Assembly (NCBI GenBank): GCA_013297995.1
Contig: JAAFJB010000001.1
Span: 39,954-103,953, forward strand
DNA from: Chitinophagales bacterium
GTDB taxonomy: Bacteria > Bacteroidota > Bacteroidia > Chitinophagales > Chitinophagaceae
DNA length: 64,000 nucleotides
Reading direction: 5' to 3'
Shown: positions 1 through 8,203 of the stretch, piece after piece
How the letters are laid out: each line of letters starts with the position of its first letter
Position numbering within the stretch: the first letter of the stretch is position 1
The notes under the pieces: model-generated
Told to the model about the DNA's origin: nothing
The model's database searches: none
What the model saw: the letters and a program-made list of their open reading frames with translations, nothing else
Program-made: the position numbers and the translations under genes

Positions 1-144
1 GTCGTTAAAAAGCGACTCATTGCCTTTTCTAACCAAGATATCAATAGCAAGTGTTGGAAAACTATGGTGAAGAGATTCCAATAATGAAGTGGCTAAAACC
101 ACATCTCCTATAAAAGCAGTTTGAATAATCAATATGCGCTGCAT
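1..144 (-). CDS. Glycosyltransferase family 9 (heptosyltransferase-like), partial, N-terminus only
   Basis: Reverse strand from ATG at 144 reads MQRILIIQTAFIGDVVLATSLLESLHHSFPTLAIDILVRKGNESLFND, open to the window edge; typical GT9 N-terminus (IGDVVLATSLLESL). Not in the ORF track because truncated. Confidence 0.8.
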   Translation of the reverse strand, partial: MQRILIIQTAFIGDVVLATSLLESLHHSFPTLAIDILVRKGNESLFND

Positions 145-261
145 GGTGCAAAATTAGGTTTCTATGCGTATTTGAAGTGAATTCAATAAAATCAACCGCT
201 AAAATAAATATTTGCAGGGGCTGGCTTATCTCGAAACTGTATTTTTGCAAAAAATGTAACT

Positions 262-1071
262 ATGTTAAAAGAAACCATTCTAAAGGCCTGGAATGATCGG
301 GCATTATTGAAAGAACCAGTATATAGTGATGCAGTGAAAGAAGTCATAGAAGCGGTGGACAAAGGGCATCTCAGGGTAGCTTCTCCCACAGAGCATGGTT
401 GGGTTGTAAATGAGTGGGTTAAACAGGCCATACTGATGTATTTTGGCATTCAACAAATGCAAACTTGGGATAGCCCTCCTTTTGAGTTTTACGATAAAAT
501 GTTGTTGAAAAAGAATTATAAAGAGTTGGGTGTTAGGGCTGTACCGCCCGCCACAGCAAGATATGGAGCTTATATTGCCAAGAATGTTGTGTTAATGCCC
601 AGCTATGTAAATATTGGTGCTTATATAGATGAGGGTGCCATGGTAGATACTTGGGCTACAGTTGGAAGCTGCGCTCAGATTGGCAAAAATGTTCACCTGA
701 GTGGTGGCGTAGGTATTGGAGGTGTTTTAGAGCCGCTACAGGCGAGCCCGGTTATTATAGAAGATGGATGTTTTATTGGCAGCAGATGTATTGTAGTAGA
801 AGGGGTTATTGTAGAGAAAGAAGCGGTTTTAGGAGCTAATGTGGTACTTACACAATCTACCAAAATAATTGACGTGAGCGGGTCTACTCCCATTGAAATG
901 AAAGGGAGGGTTCCCGCAAGAAGTGTAGTAATACCAGGCAGTTATACCAAACAATTTAATGCGGGTGAATACCAAGTAAGTTGCGCATTAATTATAGGAC
1001 AGCGAAAAGCAAGCACCGATTTAAAAACCAGTCTAAATGATGCATTGAGAGACTTTAATATAAGTGTATAA
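262..1071 (+). CDS. dapD: 2,3,4,5-tetrahydropyridine-2,6-dicarboxylate N-succinyltransferase
   Basis: 269 aa; left-handed beta-helix hexapeptide repeats and DapD motifs (MPSYVNIGAYIDEGAMVDTWATVGSCAQIGKNVHLSGGVGIGGVLEP). Confidence 0.95.
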   Translation: MLKETILKAWNDRALLKEPVYSDAVKEVIEAVDKGHLRVASPTEHGWVVNEWVKQAILMYFGIQQMQTWDSPPFEFYDKMLLKKNYKELGVRAVPPATARYGAYIAKNVVLMPSYVNIGAYIDEGAMVDTWATVGSCAQIGKNVHLSGGVGIGGVLEPLQASPVIIEDGCFIGSRCIVVEGVIVEKEAVLGANVVLTQSTKIIDVSGSTPIEMKGRVPARSVVIPGSYTKQFNAGEYQVSCALIIGQRKASTDLKTSLNDALRDFNISV

Positions 1072-2006
1072 TGAAGCCCCAGGGCAAGCAAGCAATACTC
1101 TTTTCAGGCTTCTTAATTAGTATAATGGCGGCGGTACTTTTTTCTACCAAAGCCATATTTGTAAAATTGGCTTTTAAAAATACGGGGGTAGATGCTGTAA
1201 CCTTACTTGCATTGAGAATGCTTTTTTCTTTGCCTTTTTATTTGATTGCTTTATGGATAGTAGTAAGAAAGGAAGATAAAAAAGTGTTGACTGCAAAACA
1301 GTATGGATGGATTGTTGCGCTAGGCATATTGGGATATTACTTGAGTAGTGTTCTTGATTTTATTGGACTACAATATGTTTCGGCAGGATTGGAGCGCTTA
1401 ATATTATTTTTGTATCCTACTTTTTCTGTGCTATTGAATACCTTTCTTTTCAAGGCCAAGCTTACCCGTACACAATTGATTGCACTTGCATTAACCTATA
1501 CTGGTATTGGAATTGCTTATTTGGGTGAATTAAAGCAGGTAGCAATTCACAATAGCCAATTTTATTTTGGGTCGCTGATGATTTTTTTCTGTGCCATTAG
1601 CTATTCAGTTTATTTGGTAGGTACTGGCAGAATGGTAAAGCATGCAGGAGCTACTCGCTACACTGCTTATGCAATGCTGAGTTCTACGGCAGGAGTATTT
1701 GTGCATTTTTTGTTAACAAGGGAAGTTCAACAGACTTCAATTTCAAATACACTGGTTGGTTACAGTATTGCCTTGGCAATTATAGCTACTGTAATTCCTT
1801 CCTTTATGATGAGTATTGGCATGAAGAAAATAGGCAGCAATAATGTTTCTATTATTACCAGTATTGGACCAGTATCCACCATTTTACAAGCCCATTATTT
1901 TTTAGGTGAAAAAATATTATTCGTACAAGTACTGGGAACAATATTGGTGATTACGGGTGTTATTTTAATAGGCTGGCAATCAAGTAACAAAGCTAAAAAC
2001 ATGTAG
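1071..2006 (+). CDS. EamA/DMT-superfamily transporter
   Basis: 311 aa, about 10 hydrophobic segments, EamA-like duplicated architecture; start overlaps the dapD stop (TAATG). Confidence 0.85.
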   Translation: MKPQGKQAILFSGFLISIMAAVLFSTKAIFVKLAFKNTGVDAVTLLALRMLFSLPFYLIALWIVVRKEDKKVLTAKQYGWIVALGILGYYLSSVLDFIGLQYVSAGLERLILFLYPTFSVLLNTFLFKAKLTRTQLIALALTYTGIGIAYLGELKQVAIHNSQFYFGSLMIFFCAISYSVYLVGTGRMVKHAGATRYTAYAMLSSTAGVFVHFLLTREVQQTSISNTLVGYSIALAIIATVIPSFMMSIGMKKIGSNNVSIITSIGPVSTILQAHYFLGEKILFVQVLGTILVITGVILIGWQSSNKAKNM

Positions 2007-2078
2007 CAGCTATATCAAAAAAAGCACTAAGCAAATCAAATGATTAACTCATAAGGTTTTAATAAACTAAAAAACTGG

Positions 2079-3941
2079 TTAAGCATAAGAGGTATCCAAT
2101 TCACTTAGTTTTTCAAATTGATCAATGGTTAAAGGCTTGGTAATAAAATGGGTGACGTTACTAAATTTCTTTGACTTTTCATAGTCGCTATGATCAATAG
2201 ACGAAGTGAGAATAACAACAGGCCAAGGTTGGCCCATTTTTTCGTATTCGTGTAAAAAATCCCAGCCAGACCTGCCAGCAAAATTCAGGTCGAGAAATAT
2301 CTTTCTTTTAAGGGTAGGGTTTTCTTTCATGTAAATTAATGCATCATCAATATCATCAAAAACACTAACGGGTAAGCTTGGGAGTACATTTTTTATAATG
2401 AGTTCATTTAATTTATTAACCAAATGATCATCATCTACCAAACAGATTTCTTCAATTTGTTGGTTGAGCAAGAATTTGTTGAGCGAGATACTATTGGTGG
2501 AAGCAAAATTTATTTGATCGTTTAATTTATAAATTGCGTCATTCATAAGATTTGCAGATAATTCAATATCGGCAAAAATTTGTCCATACGTTAATAAATT
2601 ATGATCTTGAAACTTTGCAGTTTGTAAGAGTTGTAAAATTTTAGAGAATTCATGACGCAATTCGTGCGAAGTAATAAAAGATATTTTTTTCAGATGAGTC
2701 ATCTGCTCTTGCACTTCTTTTTCAGAAATCTTTTTAAGTGTAATATCTTTTTGTATAGTGATGTAACCAGTAATGGCACCATCCTTGTCAAATAGCGTAT
2801 CAATCATTATATCAAGCCAAAGCTTTGATCCACTTTTAGTGTAATACAAAATTTCAGCCCTGATTCCCCTACCCTGTTTAATTACTCTTCCAATTCTATC
2901 GAGCGTTTCTTTACTGGTTTCAACACCTTTTAAGATACTTCCTGGTTGTTTTCCGCTCACTTCTTTTAGGGTATATCCTGTGAGCTTAACAAAAGCGTCA
3001 TTCACCCAATTTATTTGATTGTTGGCATTACACAATATAATAATACTACTAATTTTTTGGGCTACTTTAGTAAATTTCCCAAATTCTATTTTAGTAGTCT
3101 CCATCAGATCTTGCTGTCTTTTAATTTGCAACTGGGCTTCTTTAATAGGCGTAATATCAATGGAAGTTCCGGTATAGCCCAAACATTCACCCATACCATT
3201 AAACATAGGATTTCCCTTTGTATTCATCCACCTATAATTTCCATCGGCTTTTAAAAAGCGGTACACAATTGAATAGGGGGAATGCTGAATAAACGCGTCT
3301 TTTCTTTCAGCTAAAATTCGTTCTAAATCTTCGGGATGTATGGCTTGAAGCCAACCATTTCCTACTTCATCTTCTTGAGCAGAACCTCTAAAGTCAGTCC
3401 ATGCTTTATTTACAAAACTAATTTGATGGTACTGATCACTTACCCACATTAAATCAGGCATATAATTGGCAATATCTCTAAACCATTCTTGGTTATTACC
3501 AAAGTTATTTTGCGAGTTATCATACCCAAAATTTAGTGGTTCAAGCTTTCTACTTACCACAGATAATAAAGCTTCTTTTCCAACCATAATTACGCCATAA
3601 GGAAGCCCTTTTTTATCGAAAACAATACTGAGGTCGTATTCAACCATAGAATGATTAAATTCCATACCTGGGGTTTTAAAGCGAAGCGAAATTGAATGAG
3701 CTGGCTTCCGATTACTTGCTTCACTCACAGCATTTTTAAACAACCCTACTTCATTTGCTGCAAATAAAGCATCAATATTAACTCCAAGTATAGATTCGCC
3801 TACAACCTGATAGTACCGTTTAAAGGATTCATTACAAAAACCAATATTTCCAGCAAGATCTGTAGTTACAATATAATGATTGTTACTATTGAGGAGGTGA
3901 GAAATATTTTTATCTAAGCTGTACGGGTATCTCATACACAA
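2079..3941 (-). CDS. Multi-PAS protein with DHp-like H-box and C-terminal receiver domain, no HATPase domain
   Basis: 620 aa; three PAS-like segments, H-box-like ITSHELRHEFSKIL, then REC (EICLVDDDHLV...KIFLDLNFAGRSGW...LTSS...ITKPL). No N/G1/G2 boxes. Confidence 0.8.
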   Translation of the reverse strand: MCMRYPYSLDKNISHLLNSNNHYIVTTDLAGNIGFCNESFKRYYQVVGESILGVNIDALFAANEVGLFKNAVSEASNRKPAHSISLRFKTPGMEFNHSMVEYDLSIVFDKKGLPYGVIMVGKEALLSVVSRKLEPLNFGYDNSQNNFGNNQEWFRDIANYMPDLMWVSDQYHQISFVNKAWTDFRGSAQEDEVGNGWLQAIHPEDLERILAERKDAFIQHSPYSIVYRFLKADGNYRWMNTKGNPMFNGMGECLGYTGTSIDITPIKEAQLQIKRQQDLMETTKIEFGKFTKVAQKISSIIILCNANNQINWVNDAFVKLTGYTLKEVSGKQPGSILKGVETSKETLDRIGRVIKQGRGIRAEILYYTKSGSKLWLDIMIDTLFDKDGAITGYITIQKDITLKKISEKEVQEQMTHLKKISFITSHELRHEFSKILQLLQTAKFQDHNLLTYGQIFADIELSANLMNDAIYKLNDQINFASTNSISLNKFLLNQQIEEICLVDDDHLVNKLNELIIKNVLPSLPVSVFDDIDDALIYMKENPTLKRKIFLDLNFAGRSGWDFLHEYEKMGQPWPVVILTSSIDHSDYEKSKKFSNVTHFITKPLTIDQFEKLSELDTSYA

Positions 3942-3955
3942 TTATTAAATAGTAA

Positions 3956-4342
3956 TCAACAGCTTTTAGTGAGCATTTTTTTGTGAGAATAACGGTCAAT
4001 CAAATCAGGCAGCAATGCAAAATCTCTCGATTTATCTAGAAAATAATCAGCCCCAATTCGCATACATTCATCCCGGTAGGTTGCATAGGGTGTATTAGTA
4101 AGTATAATGATTAAAATGGAGTTTCCATAAATCTCCCTTACTTTTCTTAGCATTTCTAAGCCACTCATCCCTGGAAGGCTGATATCAAGAATAAGCAAAT
4201 CTTTTGCGTTTTGAGCTAATGATTTAAGACCTTCTTCAGCATTTGTTGCAAAACAAATGGTATTTACCGATACGGTATTATACAATATTTCCGAAAGTTG
4301 CTCAATCACTGCGCTTGCCCCATCTACAATTAATATATTCAT
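3956..4342 (-). CDS. Stand-alone response regulator receiver protein
   Basis: REC fold motifs MNILIVDGAS...LLILDISLPGMSGLEML...LTNTP...DKS; start set to the internal Met MNILIVDG rather than the track's 4357. Confidence 0.8.
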   Translation of the reverse strand: MNILIVDGASAVIEQLSEILYNTVSVNTICFATNAEEGLKSLAQNAKDLLILDISLPGMSGLEMLRKVREIYGNSILIIILTNTPYATYRDECMRIGADYFLDKSRDFALLPDLIDRYSHKKMLTKSC

Positions 4343-4395
4343 TGATCTGAACACCATTTTAATAAATCTTTTATAAAGGTAGGCTATATAAAAAG

Positions 4396-4425
4396 AAAGC
4401 TTTGTAGACCGTGCTACAAAGCTTT
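4396..4425 (-). terminator. Intrinsic terminator after the NarL-type regulator
   Basis: Inverted repeat AAAGCTTTGTAG-accgtg-CTACAAAGCTTT; minus strand continues TCTTTTTAT. Confidence 0.65.
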
Positions 4426-4585
4426 TGTAGTTGAGACACTACATTTGGATTTATAAGATAATGGATCTAAAACAGTATTGATTGTTTAAATTTATAGCAC
4501 AAAAATACATTGTCGCTTTCTAGTAGCTTGTAGTAAGAATCGTTGGAATTCTAAAATAAATTAATCAAAATTTGTAGGGGAAAAA

Positions 4586-5218
4586 CTACAATTCAGCTAT
4601 TTTATGCTCAATGGCATATTTAATTAAGTCAGCATTACTTTTCAGATTCATTTTCTCCATTATTCTAGATCTGTATGTACTAATGGTGTTCACGTTGAGG
4701 CATAGTATCTCACTAATTTCAGAGATTGACTTACCCGTATAAATCATTTTAAGCACTTCAAATTCTCTATCAGAGAGGGATTCATGCGGTAATTTGGTAT
4801 GATCAGCATCAAGTGAACCCGCTAACACTTCCGCCACTTTATTGGTAATATATTTTCTGCCACTTAATATTTGTTGAACAGCCGTTACCAATTCATAAGG
4901 AGCACTTTCTTTGGTAATATATCCTGACGCTCCTGCTTTGATTGCCCTTACTGCATAAAGTTCTGGCGAGTGCATGCTTAGCATTAATACTGGTATATGT
5001 GGCATGGTAGTTTTAATCTGCCTAAGTATTTCAATGCCTGAGTAGCCAGGCATGCTTATATCAGAAATAATAATATCCCAATGCTCCTTAACCGCCTTTT
5101 TAAATAAATCGGCCGAATCTGCTACATCATGAATATCCGCAAATGGGAGGGATTCTAGGAGAATTTTCTTGAGCCCCTCTCTAATTAATGAGTGATCGTC
5201 GGCAATAAGAATTCGCAT
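4586..5218 (-). CDS. NarL/FixJ-family LuxR-type response regulator
   Basis: MRILIADDHSLIREGLKKIL...DIIISDISMPGYSG plus C-terminal HTH LSDREFEVLKMIYTGKSISEISEILCLNVNTISTYRSRIMEKM. Confidence 0.92.
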   Translation of the reverse strand: MRILIADDHSLIREGLKKILLESLPFADIHDVADSADLFKKAVKEHWDIIISDISMPGYSGIEILRQIKTTMPHIPVLMLSMHSPELYAVRAIKAGASGYITKESAPYELVTAVQQILSGRKYITNKVAEVLAGSLDADHTKLPHESLSDREFEVLKMIYTGKSISEISEILCLNVNTISTYRSRIMEKMNLKSNADLIKYAIEHKIAEL

Positions 5219-5316
5219 ATTGTAATTAGACTTTCCCTTCACGATAAAATTTTATGCAATAAAGATAGGGAATATGCGGATTTATATACACTTTAAATGA
5301 ATTAAATAGCAGATTT

Positions 5317-6396
5317 CTAGGATAGGTATTTTACAGTTTTTAATTCCTCAAAAAAAGTCTTGATAAATTCAAAAGACAAGGGCTTGGTAATATAATCAAT
5401 CACCGATTTATAACTCCTTGCTTTTTCCCGATCCCTATTATCTATAGAAGAAGAGAGCACAATCACATTTGAAGCCTCTGAAAATCCTATATATTCATCT
5501 AAAAATTCCCACCCACCCCTGCCTGGAAAATTAATATCTAGAAATATAAGCAGTTCATGTGTTGATGGGGTGGCTTTTAAATCTGAAATAGCTTCATCAA
5601 CATTTAGATAAACATCTATTGGCATTTCAGGAAGTAATGCGTGCAATATTTTCTTGTTAAGCACATTCGTTAACGCATCATCATCTATAAAAACCACTTT
5701 CTTAAAACTTGCAGTTGCCCTATCAGCATCAAAAAAGTCATCATTTTGGTTGAATGACAATTTATGGTTTAGTCTAAAAATGGCAGAGTTTATTAATTGA
5801 ATTGATTTTTTGGCTTCTTTAATTAAATCAACCCTTTCTACATCTGTAATAAACCGATTGTCCATTAGGTTCACAATAGATTGTATTTTGGCATATTCGT
5901 GCCGCATTTCATGCGAGGTAATAAAAGAAAGCTCTTGTAATTTATTTTTGTATAGCTCTCTCTGCTGTTCGCTTTTTTTTCTTTCCGTAATATTTTGAGA
6001 AATTCCAAGTAAATAAACCACCTCATTTTCTTGCATTTCAAACACGGATAATCGGGTTTGAAAGTATTGATATTGCTGGTTAGCAGCCTTACACCTGTAT
6101 TCAATTTCAATAGAATCTTTCTCGGTTAATTTATGAACTAATATAAGGGCTTTTTCCACAGACTTCCAATCCTCTGGATGTATTAATGACTGAAGCGTGA
6201 TACAATCAATTTGATTGCCAGGCAATTCAAAAAACCCTAAAAAATGATCTAACACTGCATTTCGAATAATAAATTTTCGCTCTCGGATATCAAAAATAAA
6301 AACCAAGTCAGGCAACTTATTATAGATGGCTTCTAATAAAGACGTTTTATTCAACTTGGAACTCAAAACTTCGTTTTCTTCAGATAAACTTAACAT
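5317..6396 (-). CDS. PAS domain protein with DHp-like H-box and C-terminal receiver, no HATPase domain
   Basis: 359 aa; PAS, ITSHEMRHEYAKIQ, then REC (VVFIDDDALTN...LLIFLDINFPGRGGW...LSSSIDN...ITKPL). Paralogous to 2079..3941. Confidence 0.8.
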   Translation of the reverse strand: MLSLSEENEVLSSKLNKTSLLEAIYNKLPDLVFIFDIRERKFIIRNAVLDHFLGFFELPGNQIDCITLQSLIHPEDWKSVEKALILVHKLTEKDSIEIEYRCKAANQQYQYFQTRLSVFEMQENEVVYLLGISQNITERKKSEQQRELYKNKLQELSFITSHEMRHEYAKIQSIVNLMDNRFITDVERVDLIKEAKKSIQLINSAIFRLNHKLSFNQNDDFFDADRATASFKKVVFIDDDALTNVLNKKILHALLPEMPIDVYLNVDEAISDLKATPSTHELLIFLDINFPGRGGWEFLDEYIGFSEASNVIVLSSSIDNRDREKARSYKSVIDYITKPLSFEFIKTFFEELKTVKYLS

Positions 6397-6832
6397 ACAA
6401 TAATTTAAAAATGAATGAACCGAAACCGCTTCTAGGTATTATAACAATTGTAAAAAAAAGAAACCAACCAAAACAAAATATACCCGTAAATAACCATTTT
6501 AAGCAAGATGAATTTCATATTTCGCAACGAAAACACCTTGATTAAAAAATAACAACATTGACCAATAAATAACAATAAATAACTTAGAAAAATTGACTTT
6601 GCATGTATTTCATTCCATCTCATGGTAACTATTTTACCATCTAAATATAAAGAATATGCCAAGCTAAAAACTACTGATAATCAACATACTAAATACTAAA
6701 TACGGTGTATTAAGAAACTATTCTGGGAAAAAATTCCAATTTTGGGACTAATAACCATTTTAGAAAAAAAATTACTATATTGAACTTGTATTTGTGAATC
6801 CAAGCATACATAATTAAACGCATTCTTATCCA

Positions 6833-8197
6833 ATGAAGCCCAATAAACCCCTTAAGATTTTTATATTAGAAGACGATCTCTGGTACGGAACAATGCTGGA
6901 ACATTATTTGTCATTAAATCCTGACTACCAAGTAACCCGGTTTGAAACTCAAAAAGAATTTTTTAAAGCCTTAATAGAAAACCCTGATGTAGTAACATTA
7001 GATTATTCCCTTTCAGAAGGTATAGAGAATGGAAGTAAGGTTTTAAAAAGAATAAAAGAGATGAATCCAGAAATAGATGTAATTATTATATCTGGACAAG
7101 AAGAGATCACTACTGCTGTTGAGCTATTGAAATCGGGTGCTTTTGACTATATTGTAAAAGACGACGACACAAAAGACAGATTGTGGAATGTACTCATTCA
7201 TTTACAAGAAATTAAAGATTTAAAGAAAGAAGTTGAAACACTTAAAAATGAATTGAAAAAAACCTATGATTTTTCAAAAGTAATTATTGGGCAGAGCACC
7301 CAAATTAAACAGGTATTCAACCTAATTGAAAAAGCTGCAAAAACAAATATTACCGTTTCTATTTCTGGTGAAACAGGAACTGGAAAAGAAATGGTTGCCA
7401 AAGCCATCCATTATAATTCTCCGCGTCAGAAATTTCCTTTCGTAGCCATCAATGTAGCGGCTATTCCAAGCGAGCTTTTAGAAAGTGAATTATTTGGCCA
7501 CGAAAAAGGGGCATTTACAGGGGCAGTAGGGAGACGGATTGGAAAATTTGAAGAAGCGCATAGGGGCAGTTTATTTTTAGATGAAATTGGCGAAATGCAC
7601 ACACACTTGCAAGCCAAACTACTTAGGGTTTTGCAAGAAAGAGAAATTACTCGAATTGGAGGTAATGCGGTTACCCCCATAGACGTAAGAATTATTGTTG
7701 CAACCCATAAAAATCTCTTAAAAGAAGTGCACAACAAATCTTTCAGAGAAGATTTATATTATAGATTGTTAGGCCTGCCTATTGATCTGCCACCTTTGAG
7801 GGAACGAGAAAACGATTACTTAATTTTGGCAAAATACTTTATTCAAAACTTTTGTAACGACAATCGGCTTCCAATAAAAACATTAACCAGCGAAGCATTA
7901 CAAAAATTAAAAAACTATCATTTTCCTGGAAATATTCGAGAGCTGAGATCAATCATAGAATTGGCCATTGTAATGGCAGATGGGGATACCATTACTGAAA
8001 AAGATATCAATATAGATCACCCGGGAAGTATTGGAAATTTGCTTAACAAAGAAACCTCACTGAGAGAGTATGAAACACAAATAATACAGCATTTTTTAAA
8101 CAAATACAATCAAGATGTAACAATGGTATCGAAAAAATTAGACATTGGAAAATCTACTATCTACCGAATGATGCAAAATGGAGAAGTAAACAAATAA
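6833..8197 (+). CDS. Sigma-54-dependent response regulator (NtrC family)
   Basis: REC + AAA+ with Walker A GETGTGKE, GAFTGA loop (GHEKGAFTGAVGRR), Walker B GSLFLDEIGE, C-terminal HTH. Confidence 0.95.
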   Translation: MKPNKPLKIFILEDDLWYGTMLEHYLSLNPDYQVTRFETQKEFFKALIENPDVVTLDYSLSEGIENGSKVLKRIKEMNPEIDVIIISGQEEITTAVELLKSGAFDYIVKDDDTKDRLWNVLIHLQEIKDLKKEVETLKNELKKTYDFSKVIIGQSTQIKQVFNLIEKAAKTNITVSISGETGTGKEMVAKAIHYNSPRQKFPFVAINVAAIPSELLESELFGHEKGAFTGAVGRRIGKFEEAHRGSLFLDEIGEMHTHLQAKLLRVLQEREITRIGGNAVTPIDVRIIVATHKNLLKEVHNKSFREDLYYRLLGLPIDLPPLRERENDYLILAKYFIQNFCNDNRLPIKTLTSEALQKLKNYHFPGNIRELRSIIELAIVMADGDTITEKDINIDHPGSIGNLLNKETSLREYETQIIQHFLNKYNQDVTMVSKKLDIGKSTIYRMMQNGEVNK

Positions 8198-8203
8198 TTA
8201 TTC

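Noticed and set aside
2079-3941. Third PAS domain as a LOV photoreceptor
   Set aside because: The segment reads GKQPGSILKG rather than GxNCRFLQ; the photoactive Cys is missing, so I call it an ordinary PAS domain.
6432-6662. 76-aa minus-strand ORF upstream of the sigma-54 regulator
   Set aside because: Lies in a very AT-rich intergenic region, has no recognisable domain, and the hydrophobic composition is expected from AT-rich sequence.
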